From Mycobacterium pinniadriaticum (GTDB taxonomy: Bacteria; Actinomycetota; Actinomycetes; Mycobacteriales; Mycobacteriaceae), in assembly GCF_026242045.1 (NCBI RefSeq), contig NZ_JAPJDO010000004.1, forward strand, positions 62,001 to 126,000: a stretch of DNA of 64,000 nucleotides. Reading direction: 5' to 3'. Every line of letters starts with the position of its first letter. Position 1 is the first letter of the stretch. Position numbers and translations under genes: made by a program. The notes beneath the pieces were generated by a model. The model searched no databases, was not told the origin of the DNA, and saw only the letters and a list, made by a program, of their open reading frames with translations. This document shows positions 52,493-60,552 of this stretch, in pieces.

Positions 52493-53845
52493 TCACACGC
52501 CCACGAGCGCGGTGGGCCGCAGCGCGGTGAGCAGCTCGCGCGCCGCCCGCTCACCCGCCGTCGTCGCGGTGTTGACGTTCCCCGACGAGTTGTACGAGCC
52601 GGCCAGGTGGATGCGGCTGTTGAGATCTCGGCCGGCGTGAAAGGCGCCGAGCTCCTTGTACAGCCCCGGATGGCTGTACACCAGCACCGGGTACCAGCGG
52701 TTGACGCGGGTGAACTCGATGTCGGCGCTCAGCCCGGGAAGCGCCTTCTCCGCTTCGCGTATTGCGTCGGCGAGGATCTCGCCATCGGTGGCGTCCATGT
52801 GGTCGATCGCCCACTGGTTCATCATGAACAGCGAGACCAGTCCCTTCCCGCTCGGAGCTCGCCCAGGCACTTTGTTGTGCTCCAGAATGATGGCGAACAA
52901 TCCCTCGGATACCGGTCGCGGGACCACGATGAAGGATGCCGCGCAGTCCGGGACTCGTTCGAGCGCCAGATTGATCGACATGGTGGACGTGTAGTTGAGC
53001 CGGCGCAGGACGGCCGCCCGATCGGGATCGAGCTGGGGGAGAAGATCGGGGACTTCGTTGCCCATACTGGACACGATCGCCCCGGCGCCGGTCTCGGTGT
53101 GAACTCCGGCGGCGTCCTCGTAGGTGATGGTCACCTCGCCGCCGCTTTCGACGACCTTGAGCACCCGGGTGTTCAACCGCACGTCGGACAACTTGTCCGC
53201 GATCCGTTGCGGGAATGAGGAATAGCCGTCACGGAAGGCGAACAGTCTGGTGCCGAGCACTTTCTGCCACAGGAAGAAGAACTCGACGACCGAGATGACG
53301 TCACCGGGAACTCCCGCGCCGCCGCGCACCGTCGGCTCGATCAGATAGTCGTAGAGTTCACCGTCCAGACCGCGGCGGCGGCAGTAATCCTCGGGTGTCT
53401 CGACGTCGTACTCTGCAGCGATCGAAAGGTCCTCGTAACTCAACAGGTTGCGTAGCCTGAACGAGTCGAGGGCAAGCTTGGCGACCTTGAGCTTGGAGCT
53501 CAAGGACAGGAGTTTGGTCCGTGCCGCGTCGAGGATCAGGTGGTTGGACCGCATCAGGTGCAGTTGATCGCCCCGCATGAAACCCATCAGCGAGTTCGCG
53601 GGCACCAGCTCGTCGGCCATCCCGACGTCATGGACCAGACCCATCACGCTGTCGTAGGCCTCGGGCAGGATCGTGGTACCGGCCTCCATCAGGAAGCCGT
53701 CGCGCTTGACCGACAACAACTGGCCGCCCACGCGATCCCGGGATTCCAGCACGACGACATCGCAGCCCGCTTCCTGCAGTCGCCACGCGGCGGCCAAACC
53801 CGACGGACCTGCTCCCACCACGAAAATCTTCGAACGATCGTTCAT
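52493..53845 (-). CDS. FAD-dependent amine oxidase/desaturase-type oxidoreductase (short subfamily)
   Basis: 450 residues from ATG 53845. FAD fold IFVVGAGPSGLAAAWRL, GGQLLSVKRDGF; subfamily motif LEHNKVPGRAPSGKG near 320; C-terminal IHLAGSYNSSGNVNTATTAG. First gene of a five-gene operon with two AveC-related proteins and two micro-proteins. The 78-bp gap to the divergent TetR gene holds a perfect operator-like repeat. Confidence 0.88.
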   Translation of the reverse strand: MNDRSKIFVVGAGPSGLAAAWRLQEAGCDVVVLESRDRVGGQLLSVKRDGFLMEAGTTILPEAYDSVMGLVHDVGMADELVPANSLMGFMRGDQLHLMRSNHLILDAARTKLLSLSSKLKVAKLALDSFRLRNLLSYEDLSIAAEYDVETPEDYCRRRGLDGELYDYLIEPTVRGGAGVPGDVISVVEFFFLWQKVLGTRLFAFRDGYSSFPQRIADKLSDVRLNTRVLKVVESGGEVTITYEDAAGVHTETGAGAIVSSMGNEVPDLLPQLDPDRAAVLRRLNYTSTMSINLALERVPDCAASFIVVPRPVSEGLFAIILEHNKVPGRAPSGKGLVSLFMMNQWAIDHMDATDGEILADAIREAEKALPGLSADIEFTRVNRWYPVLVYSHPGLYKELGAFHAGRDLNSRIHLAGSYNSSGNVNTATTAGERAARELLTALRPTALVGV

Positions 53846-53867
53846 GCCGACACGGTATCGGACAGTC

Positions 53868-53885
53868 TGTATGGCCGTCCATACA
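53868..53885. promoter_or_regulatory. Perfect inverted repeat in divergent promoter
   Basis: TGTATGGCCGTCCATACA has perfect 7-bp arms and a 4-base centre. It lies between the minus-strand FAD operon and the plus-strand TetR gene at 53924, and is thus the probable site of that TetR. Confidence 0.72.
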
Positions 53886-53923
53886 TTCTGTTTGATTGGG
53901 TGGACTTTCAGTACACTGACCGA

Positions 53924-54556
53924 GTGGATCCCGCCCCGCCCCGCCCGTTGCAGCTCTCGCATTCCCAGCGGCGAGGCATGCTCAGCAGGCATTTCGTCGG
54001 CGTTGTCGAGAAGTTGGTCGAGGGCGGCGCGTCCTATGCCGACCTGAGCGTGGAGGCCATCATCACGGCGGGTGGCATCTCGCGGTCCACCTTCTACGTC
54101 TATTTCGACGACAAAGGCGACTTGCTGGTTGCGATGGCAGCCGACGTGATCGGCGATCTGGTGTCGACGGGATCGTCGTGGTGGGACCTTCCCCCGGACG
54201 CCACCAGAGCGGATCTGCATGCGGCGCTGAGGATTCCCATCGACACCTATCGTCAGCACAGGACGATACTGAGCACGGTCGTCGAGACCGCGGCCTACGA
54301 CCCCAGGGTGCGCGAACAGCACCAGTCGCTCATCGGGCAGGTGGTGCCCGCCCTCGCAGGCTACATCGCAGGCGCACAAACCTCGGGGACGGCAGATCCC
54401 GATCTGGACGCCGAACGCACTGCGCGGTGGCTGGTCTGGATGATCGAGCGTGGCCTCTATCAGCTGGTCGGCACGGCCGACGACGACGAGGTCGACAGCG
54501 AACTCGACGCACTCACCGACATCGTTTGGCGGGTGGTGTACCGCCGCACGCAGTGA
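53924..54556 (+). CDS. TetR-family transcriptional regulator
   Basis: 210 residues from GTG 53924 (VDPAPPRPLQLSHSQRR); the open frame extends back through the flavoprotein gene antisense and is not coding there. HTH LSVEAIITAGGISRSTFYVYFDDKGD (about 40-66). The C-terminal half ERTARWLVWMIERGLYQLVG matches the group of EthR-like repressors (TetR_C) in pattern, also seen at 59256 (STFYVYF vs ATFYFYF). Likely represses itself and the FAD operon through the repeat at 53868. Confidence 0.87.
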   Translation: MDPAPPRPLQLSHSQRRGMLSRHFVGVVEKLVEGGASYADLSVEAIITAGGISRSTFYVYFDDKGDLLVAMAADVIGDLVSTGSSWWDLPPDATRADLHAALRIPIDTYRQHRTILSTVVETAAYDPRVREQHQSLIGQVVPALAGYIAGAQTSGTADPDLDAERTARWLVWMIERGLYQLVGTADDDEVDSELDALTDIVWRVVYRRTQ

Positions 54557-54563
54557 ACCCGGT

Positions 54564-54628
54564 CGTCGAGAGTGTGGGCTTCTGTCGAAAGTCGTTGATG
54601 CTTACACCGACAACTCCCACGCTCGACG
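54564..54628. terminator. Long imperfect hairpin between convergent genes
   Basis: CGTCGAG...GTGGG (54564-54578) pairs with CCCAC...CTCGACG (54616-54628): 7-bp and 5-bp stems with a small bulge, and a 37-base loop. It fills the gap between the TetR and the minus-strand cytochrome oxidase genes, so it may stop transcription from both sides. Confidence 0.55.
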
Positions 54629-54631
54629 TGA

Positions 54632-54907
54632 CTAAGGCTTCATCAGCACATCGAGCAAGACCAGGGCCGCGAACACGACGAGCACGTAGCCCTCGAACAG
54701 CATGCGCAGGGCCGTCGGGGCCACCCGCACGTCCATGAAATGCAGCCCGATCAGTCGCACCTTGAGCATCGCGATCCCGATGATCGTGATGGCCGCGGCC
54801 CCGGCGAGATCGGCACTCTGCTCGATACCGACCAGAAATGATCCGAAGGTCAATGCCAGCAGCACGATCCAGACCAGGGTCAACCGACGTGTGGCGGCCA
54901 TCGTCAC
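54632..54907 (-). CDS. Cytochrome c oxidase subunit IV-like (CtaF/NorF-type) small membrane protein
   Basis: 91 residues, three hydrophobic segments. MLKVRLIGLHFMDVRVAP between the second and third segments is the mark of prokaryotic subunit IV (COX4_pro). Overlaps the subunit III gene by 4 bp. No subunit I or II is present, so it cannot be a full terminal oxidase. Possibly an accessory to the adjacent flavoprotein electron chain. Confidence 0.82.
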   Translation of the reverse strand: MTMAATRRLTLVWIVLLALTFGSFLVGIEQSADLAGAAAITIIGIAMLKVRLIGLHFMDVRVAPTALRMLFEGYVLVVFAALVLLDVLMKP

Positions 54908-55497
54908 CTCACCAGGTAGAAGAGCGCGAACAGGACCACCCAGAGCAAATCCACCATGTGCCAGAAGATCCCGCCGGTCTCACACAGTTGTTGGTGCTTG
55001 CCGGTGAGAGCGGGCCGACGGGTCAGGACGACCAGCCGAGCCAGGATCGCCAGACCGATCAGCACGTGCATCAGGTGGATGCCGGTGAACACGAAATAGT
55101 ACGAGAAGTACTCGCCGCTGCCGACACCCTTTCCGGCGCGAAAGAGTTCAGTCCACTCGATGGCCTTGACGGCCACGAAGCCGGCGCCGCACCCGGCCGC
55201 GCCGGAGAACAATCGCGTGGCGTCCCGATGCCGGCCGCCGAGCACTCGCTGCACACCGATGGCAACCAGCAGTGAACTACTCAGGAGCAGAACGGTGTTC
55301 ACCGTACCCAATGCGACGTGAAGATCGGCGTGGCCCGATGCGAAGGACTGCGGGTTCCTGCCCCGCGAGTACATGAAGGTCGCGAAGAACAGTGCGAACA
55401 CCGTCATATCGCCGAGGACGAAAACCCAGATGCCCTCCTCGCCGGGAATCCGCCGCTCGCTCGCGCGGTCCGGCACGAGGTCACCCACCAGCGTCAT
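54904..55497 (-). CDS. Haem-copper oxidase subunit III-like protein (NorE-type)
   Basis: 197 residues, five hydrophobic segments. Typical IPGEEGIWVFVLGDM start, FTGIHLMHVLIGL and the C-terminal FWHMVDLLWVVLFALFYLV. Short NorE-like length. Lies between a 6TM gene (4-bp overlap) and subunit IV (4-bp overlap). NorE/NorF usually accompany nitric oxide reductase or oxidases; here the catalytic subunit is missing and the upstream genes are a 6TM protein and a CrtI-like flavoprotein. Confidence 0.88.
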   Translation of the reverse strand: MTLVGDLVPDRASERRIPGEEGIWVFVLGDMTVFALFFATFMYSRGRNPQSFASGHADLHVALGTVNTVLLLSSSLLVAIGVQRVLGGRHRDATRLFSGAAGCGAGFVAVKAIEWTELFRAGKGVGSGEYFSYYFVFTGIHLMHVLIGLAILARLVVLTRRPALTGKHQQLCETGGIFWHMVDLLWVVLFALFYLVR

Positions 55498-56201
55498 GAC
55501 GCCAATGCGTCCTCAGGTGTCCGGGTTTCATCACTCGACGTACTGGTCCACAGCTGCCAGGACATCACCAGGAACCACACCCCGAAGAACACCGCCACCA
55601 ACCAGAACGCCAGGAGTCCGTTCCAGGCGAAGACGCCGTCTTTGAACAGCACCACCAGCCCGCCGGCGGCGAAGATGAAGGCACACCACACGTTGAAGTA
55701 GCCCAGCCATCTCGGCCAGATGTTCGTGTTGGCCCCGAAGATCGCGAAACCGATGACCAGACACTGGATGGTGGCGGCCGGCCAGTTCATCACGAACGGC
55801 AGCCAGCCGAGATCATTGAGCGCCTGGGTGATCTGCGGATCGCGTTCCGGGCGGTAGGACGCCGCGCCGAAGGCGAAGACCGGCATGAGAATGGCGACGA
55901 CGGCCAGGCCGGTCCCGACGAGCTGGGTGTAGGCCAACGCGGAGTACCGAGACCCTTCCATCTGCCGGATCCGCACCGCTATCAAAGCGCCGAAGGGCGC
56001 TTGTAAGCCCGCTGCGGCCAACATGATCACCAAGCCCATTCGCTTGAGGCCGGTGTTGGTGGACCAGAATTCGGCCACCTGCTCGGCGGTCCGCATCGGC
56101 GACATCGGCGGCAGGAGCCCGGTCATGATGATGGCCGGGAACAGAAGTAACACAAATGCTGCACCGCACACTGCCATCGTGCGTTGGATATCGCGCGTCA
56201 T
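55494..56201 (-). CDS. Six-TM membrane protein, 6TM family member F
   Basis: 235 residues. Motifs: LLPPMSPMRTAEQVAEFW after TM1, LKRMGLV before TM2, LNDLGWLPF before TM4, WPRWLGYFNVWC before TM5, LFKDGVFAWNG before TM6 (GP changed to GV). Ribosome site is poor. Follows the flavoprotein stop by 4 bp and overlaps the subunit III start, so flavoprotein, 6TM and oxidase subunits form one coupled operon, a direct hint that 6TM proteins deal with electron transfer or membrane oxidation. Confidence 0.86.
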   Translation of the reverse strand: MTRDIQRTMAVCGAAFVLLLFPAIIMTGLLPPMSPMRTAEQVAEFWSTNTGLKRMGLVIMLAAAGLQAPFGALIAVRIRQMEGSRYSALAYTQLVGTGLAVVAILMPVFAFGAASYRPERDPQITQALNDLGWLPFVMNWPAATIQCLVIGFAIFGANTNIWPRWLGYFNVWCAFIFAAGGLVVLFKDGVFAWNGLLAFWLVAVFFGVWFLVMSWQLWTSTSSDETRTPEDALAS

Positions 56202-56205
56202 CGGA

Positions 56206-57921
56206 TCAGAGCTCGGCTGGGAACGGGTCGTTTTGCCCGCTCGCGTAAGGGTCCTCGGTGAGCGCGGCCCGCCGACTCTCCCGGCGCAGCCTGGACTTGA
56301 GCGCGCCGAGCCGTCCGCCCTGATCTTCCAGTTTGAAGTCCTTGAGCATGGTGCGCGCCGCGTTCTGGCCGGGCATGCCGCTGATCCCGGCGACGGGGTG
56401 GGTACCCGATCCGGTCAGGAACAGTCCTTCGACCGGGGTGCGATAACCGGCGAATCCGCTGACCGGCTTGTTGGGCCCGAAGCGGCTGATCGTCGGATCG
56501 ACGTGGTAGACCGAGCCGTCGATGGCCCAGAATCGTTCCTCGATGTCGGGCAGCACCAGCGGGCGCACCGCGACCTGCATGTCCTCGACGCCCTTGTAGT
56601 ACTGGTCGGCGTCCTTGATGATGCTGTCGGTGATCTTCTTGCGCGCCACATCCCAGCCCTCCTCGGGGAAGGACGGGGTCAGGCCGGTCCAGAACCACCA
56701 CAGATCCTTGCCGGGCGGTGACATCGACGGATCGAAGGCATTGGTCACCTGTGCCAAGCCGGGAATCGCGTCGGGCACCTGACCGCGCACGCACGCTTTG
56801 GCGGCCTCCTTGGCCTGCTCGTAGGTGTGATAGCAATTGCAGGCGAGCCGCAGATCGATCCCGTCGCCACGCCACTTTTCGTGCTTGGACATGTCCACCC
56901 GCCCCGACAACGCGACGTTGACCTTCGCATCGGCGATACCGCGCTTGCGGGTCGGGATGTGGTCGGCGGCCACCTGTTTCTTGTGCTCCAGCACGCCGCG
57001 GGGGAGCAGCCGGGTCAGTGTCGTCTTCGGGCTACAGGCGGTCAAAACGCCTCGGCGGGCACGGATCTCGGCGCCACCTCGAACGCGCACGCCCACGCAG
57101 CGGTTATGCTCGATGATGAGTTCTTCGACCGGCGAACTGGTGATGATGTCGCCGCCGTTGTCCTTGAGGACCCCGATCAGTGCCTTGGGTAGCGAGCCTG
57201 TGCCACCGTGGAACATGGCCACGCCGTACTTGGACAGCACTCCGAGGTAGATCAGCGACCATCCCGACAGGTCGGCGTCGAAGGGCATGAACGGCAGCGA
57301 CGTCAGCAGTGGCGCCCGGATCATGTCGTGTTCGAAGCTCTCCTCGACCGCCTCGGTCTGAGAACTGGCCATCCAGCGCCCGATGGCGCTGAGTTGTTTG
57401 CGGTTCTTGGCAACACCCTTGGCGGCCTTGAGGATTGCCGAGATGTCCGGTGTCACGACGTTGGTCTGCATCATCGGCAGACCGATCTCCACGGCCGCGT
57501 CGATCACTTCGTAGAGCTCGAGCAGCGCGCGGGCGTCCTTGCGGGAGAAGTGCTCCAGCTCGGAAGCGGTCTTGCGGGGATCGCGCCAGAGCCCGAGAGA
57601 GCTGCCGTCGGCGGCCAGTTGGAAGTGCGCCGGGTCGATGACCGTCTGACGCAGCCCGTAGCGGGTCGACAGTTCGAGGTCGGCGTTGATCGTCGTGGTG
57701 CGGAACAGCGACGCCTGGATGGAGGCTTCGTTGATGGTGTATTCGGGTGCTTCCGGCGCGAACGAGTTCGTCGACGTCATACCGCCGGCCGTCGCCGCGG
57801 CCTCCACAACAAGGACGTTGAGCCCGGCCTTGGCCAGGTAGGCCGCCGCGACTAGACCGTTGTGCCCGGAGCCGACGACGACGACATCGGCCTCACGCGG
57901 GGGCTGGGCAGTTTGGGACAT
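56206..57921 (-). CDS. CrtI/phytoene desaturase-like FAD oxidoreductase (long subfamily)
   Basis: 571 residues. FAD fold VVVVGSGHNGLVAAAYLAKAG, GGMTSTNSF; C-terminal GLFLTGSGTHPVAGISGMPG. A basic 50-residue extension after the family end (LKSRLRRESRRAAL) is not in its relatives at 8772 and 48927. First gene of the operon with 6TM, subunit III and subunit IV. 89-bp gap to the upstream AveC-related gene contains a hairpin. Confidence 0.9.
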   Translation of the reverse strand: MSQTAQPPREADVVVVGSGHNGLVAAAYLAKAGLNVLVVEAAATAGGMTSTNSFAPEAPEYTINEASIQASLFRTTTINADLELSTRYGLRQTVIDPAHFQLAADGSSLGLWRDPRKTASELEHFSRKDARALLELYEVIDAAVEIGLPMMQTNVVTPDISAILKAAKGVAKNRKQLSAIGRWMASSQTEAVEESFEHDMIRAPLLTSLPFMPFDADLSGWSLIYLGVLSKYGVAMFHGGTGSLPKALIGVLKDNGGDIITSSPVEELIIEHNRCVGVRVRGGAEIRARRGVLTACSPKTTLTRLLPRGVLEHKKQVAADHIPTRKRGIADAKVNVALSGRVDMSKHEKWRGDGIDLRLACNCYHTYEQAKEAAKACVRGQVPDAIPGLAQVTNAFDPSMSPPGKDLWWFWTGLTPSFPEEGWDVARKKITDSIIKDADQYYKGVEDMQVAVRPLVLPDIEERFWAIDGSVYHVDPTISRFGPNKPVSGFAGYRTPVEGLFLTGSGTHPVAGISGMPGQNAARTMLKDFKLEDQGGRLGALKSRLRRESRRAALTEDPYASGQNDPFPAEL

Positions 57922-57963
57922 GACAAAACCTCATCGAGTGTAGAAGGGAAAGACGGAAAACGA

Positions 57964-57998
57964 TGGGCCGGAGCCGGTTTGCACTCGGAACCGGCCCA
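57964..57998 (-). terminator. Hairpin with two alternative stems between AveC-related and flavoprotein genes
   Basis: TGGGCCGG (57964-57971) pairs with CCGGCCCA (57991-57998), but GCCGGTT (57973-57979) also pairs with AACCGGC (57989-57995). The stems are mutually exclusive. It lies after the minus-strand AveC-related gene and before the flavoprotein start, so it could be a terminator or attenuator. No leader peptide was found. Confidence 0.5.
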
Positions 57999-58010
57999 CC
58001 GCTCCGCGGG

Positions 58011-59045
58011 TCAGATCGAGGTCGCCGGCTGGCGGTTCTGCTGCGTGCCGTTCATGATGATGGTCGGCCCGACCACGAGCGCCTGAGCCGGATCCTCGGG
58101 GTCGACCGCGATTCCGTCTCCGGACTTGACGCCGCCTTCCTCGCACATCTTGCGCCACAGTTCCTGGCGGCCCTTGCGGGTCGGGATGAACTTGCCGTAG
58201 GCGAACACCCGCCAGAAGGTCCACTTGGGAGCGGGCAGCGAATTCGGCCGGCCGACAAGGCGATGCAGCACGAACATCCAGCCCACCATCATCGCCATCA
58301 TGAGGGCGGCGCCCAGCCAGCGCACCGCGGTCGGCAGCGTGGAGTTGTGGATCAGGATGTGCGGCCAGCCCACCCCGAAGTAGGCGACCATCATGCCGAA
58401 CGGGGCCACCAGCAGCAGCCACAGCTTGTGCGCGCCCTTGAGCCTCGGCACGGCGAAGGCGAGAATGGCGCCGATCGTGACGAACGAACCACCGTTGATG
58501 AAGCCCCACCAGTACGGGAAGTTCAGGAAGCTGAACGGCTGCACACCGTAGTAGAGGTAGGTGCCCAGGTTGATGCCTGCGGTTTCCATGACGGCGTCGG
58601 TGACGATTCCCATGCCCAGCAGCATCACGAAGTGGCTCGCGTGGGCGCCGTTACGGATCACGAAGTAGCAGAAGTACGCCTCGAGCCCCAGGAACGCCAC
58701 GTAGCACGGCGGGATGAGCAGGGGCACGGTGATACCGAAGTTGGTGAACGCCGGCATGAGGTTGTTGGCCCAGTGCAGATGGCCGAGCAGGTCGAGCATC
58801 GGCTCGAGCAGGCTGCAGATCAGACCACTGGCCATCACGATCAGCGGGATGTAATTGCGGCTGCGCACCGCGGCCCGGATGGCCCAGGGCAGGGCGAAGA
58901 CGACGACCAGCGCGCCGGCGATGAGGAAGAAGGCGATCTCCGCACCCAGGCTGACGCTGAAGTCACCGGGGGCTGGCTGGATGTTGGGCGGCCAGCCCTG
59001 GCCCTGCACCAGGGGTGACCAACTCAGGCTCAACGTGGGACTCAT
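58011..59045 (-). CDS. AveC-related membrane protein, short type, copy 4
   Basis: 344 residues, the longest short-type member. Seven or more hydrophobic segments; a hydrophobic first segment (about 31-53) precedes the family region. Signatures: SLLEPMLDLLGHLHWANN (about 96-114), METAGINLGTYLYYGVQPFS and FPYWWGFINGG. C-terminal tail (about 70 residues) is soluble: KWTFWRVFAYGKFIPTRKG to VGPTIIMNGTQQNRQ. Divergent from the TetR at 59256. A hairpin separates it from the flavoprotein downstream. Confidence 0.66.
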   Translation of the reverse strand: MSPTLSLSWSPLVQGQGWPPNIQPAPGDFSVSLGAEIAFFLIAGALVVVFALPWAIRAAVRSRNYIPLIVMASGLICSLLEPMLDLLGHLHWANNLMPAFTNFGITVPLLIPPCYVAFLGLEAYFCYFVIRNGAHASHFVMLLGMGIVTDAVMETAGINLGTYLYYGVQPFSFLNFPYWWGFINGGSFVTIGAILAFAVPRLKGAHKLWLLLVAPFGMMVAYFGVGWPHILIHNSTLPTAVRWLGAALMMAMMVGWMFVLHRLVGRPNSLPAPKWTFWRVFAYGKFIPTRKGRQELWRKMCEEGGVKSGDGIAVDPEDPAQALVVGPTIIMNGTQQNRQPATSI

Positions 59046-59162
59046 CTGTGTGGCCTCTCCTTATGATCTTGTGCCCGCATGCCCGCTTCAACTGCGGTTT
59101 CTCCGCGGCAACCGGCGCGACACCGCCATCTGGCGACTGTGGACCAGCTCACACTAACATCG

Positions 59163-59172
59163 TGTCTAGACA
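59163..59172. promoter_or_regulatory. Palindrome in divergent promoter
   Basis: TGTCTAGACA is a perfect 10-bp palindrome, followed 5 bp later by GTATAC (59178-59183). It lies in the 210-bp AT-rich gap between the AveC-related gene (minus) and the TetR gene (plus), likely that TetR's operator. The remainder of the gap shows no gene. Confidence 0.6.
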
Positions 59173-59255
59173 TTGTGTATACCTTGTTTGAAATTGGATT
59201 AAATTACGTGCACGCGCCGCTTGGGGCGGCTCTCGGCGACGGTAAGGTGGCTGCG

Positions 59256-59882
59256 ATGACAGGGGCGACGCGTCGGCCGCGATCGGTTGAGCTCAACGGG
59301 GTGCCGCCGGTCGATGCCATCTACGCGGCGACGGCCCGGCTCATGGAGCGTGAGGCGTTCGCCGATATCAGCGTGGCGCAGATCCTCACCGAGGCGAACG
59401 TCTCGCGGGCGACGTTCTACTTCTACTTCTCGTCGAAGTTCTCGGTACTGTCCGGTCTGCTCGAGGCGGCCATGGAGGACATCTTCGGAACGGTGCAGCC
59501 GTTCCTGGAGCGTTCGCCCGACGATCCGCCGTCACTGGCGTTGGAGCGCAGCATCCGTGCGGTGACCCATGCCTGGCATCGGCACCGGGCGGTGTTGCAG
59601 GCGGCCAATCAGCATTGGCACAGCGAGCGGGCGCTGCGTTCCCTCTGGCTTGCGGTCGTCGAGCGCTTTGTCGCCGCCGGCGCGGTCGAGATCGATCGGG
59701 AGCGCGAGGCCGGTCTGATCACCTCGGAGCTGCCGAGCCGGACCTTGGCCGCCACCCTGTTCTGGAGCACCGAGCGGGTACTGCACATCGCGGGTATGGG
59801 TGTGGATCCCGAGCTCACCGACGAGGAAGCCATGGTCGGCCCGCTCGTGGCGATGTGGAACGGCACGCTTTACGGCAATTGA
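59256..59882 (+). CDS. TetR-family transcriptional regulator
   Basis: 208 residues from ATG 59256 (MTGATRRPRSVEL); a GTG three codons earlier is possible and a longer upstream frame has no support. HTH ISVAQILTEANVSRATFYFYFSSKFS (about 39-64). Related in recognition helix and C-terminus (TLFWSTERVLHIAGMG) to EthR-like repressors and to the TetR at 53924. Probably represses the divergent AveC-related gene. Converges with and overlaps the next TetR gene by 13 bp. Confidence 0.88.
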   Translation: MTGATRRPRSVELNGVPPVDAIYAATARLMEREAFADISVAQILTEANVSRATFYFYFSSKFSVLSGLLEAAMEDIFGTVQPFLERSPDDPPSLALERSIRAVTHAWHRHRAVLQAANQHWHSERALRSLWLAVVERFVAAGAVEIDREREAGLITSELPSRTLAATLFWSTERVLHIAGMGVDPELTDEEAMVGPLVAMWNGTLYGN

Positions 59883-60490
59883 GGTTGCGTGACGCTGGCC
59901 ATTGCCAGCGATGTCATCACGAACCGTTCGATCATCGCTCGCTCGTCGTCCTGAGGAATGTTGCGGCGCAGGATGATCGATGCGTAGACGGTGTGCAGCC
60001 AGTCCGAGAGATCCCGATTCGACAAGTCGTCGCGAAGCAGGTGCCGCGCCCGGCCGACATCGAGCCAGGGCTGCCAGAAGCGCAAACCGCGTTCGACGAG
60101 TTCGGGTGACCACAGCGCCTCGTGTGCGGTGATCGGACTGCCGTCGCCGAGCAGTGCCGACAGTTCGGGGTCGTTGCGCAGCGTCTCGATGATGCGGACG
60201 GACAGTTCGACAAACGATTCGGTGAAACTCCCGTCCGGGACGCTGGCGCCGGGGGTGGCGGCATCGGCGATCTCGACGATCCGCTCGATGGCGGCGGCCA
60301 GCACCAGCTCGCGACGATCGAAAAACACTTTGTACACCATCTGTCGGCTGTAGCCGGCGCCCCGTGCGACATCCGTCATCGTCACCGCGCGAACCCCCTT
60401 GGCGCGGAACAACTCACGGGCCGCGGCAACGACACGGCTCCGGGCGGCGGCGCGGGGAGTCGGGGTCATGACGTTGACATCATCGCACAC
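59870..60490 (-). CDS. TetR-family transcriptional regulator
   Basis: 206 residues; ATG at codon 8 (MTPTPRAAARSRV) is an alternative start. HTH VTMTDVARGAGYSRQMVYKVFFDRRE (about 36-61), a divergent MVYKVF recognition helix unlike the other TetRs here. Divergent from the AveC pair at 60553/61564, 62-bp gap with a repeat at 60517. Possibly controls that pair. Confidence 0.87.
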   Translation of the reverse strand: MCDDVNVMTPTPRAAARSRVVAAARELFRAKGVRAVTMTDVARGAGYSRQMVYKVFFDRRELVLAAAIERIVEIADAATPGASVPDGSFTESFVELSVRIIETLRNDPELSALLGDGSPITAHEALWSPELVERGLRFWQPWLDVGRARHLLRDDLSNRDLSDWLHTVYASIILRRNIPQDDERAMIERFVMTSLAMASVTQPQLP

Positions 60491-60516
60491 ATGGCGTCAT
60501 TATCACCCTAACGGTT

Positions 60517-60534
60517 ACAAATCACCTAGTTTGT
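60517..60534. promoter_or_regulatory. Inverted repeat in TetR/AveC divergent promoter
   Basis: ACAAA-8 bases-TTTGT within an AT-rich stretch, between the TetR gene and the AveC-like gene. Weak, 5-bp arms. GGAGG at 60540-60544 is the ribosome site of the AveC-like gene. Confidence 0.4.
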
Positions 60535-60552
60535 CTACTGGAGGTTATCGCA

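Noticed and set aside
53829..53846. CGATCG palindrome (GAACGATCGTTC) at the start of the 52493-53845 gene
   Set aside because: It encodes the first codons (MNDRS) and lacks the outer ACR/YGT bases of the consensus, so it is probably chance.
59870..59882. Thought of as frameshifted fusion of two TetR genes
   Set aside because: They are convergent on opposite strands, each with a complete HTH and C-terminal domain; only tails overlap.
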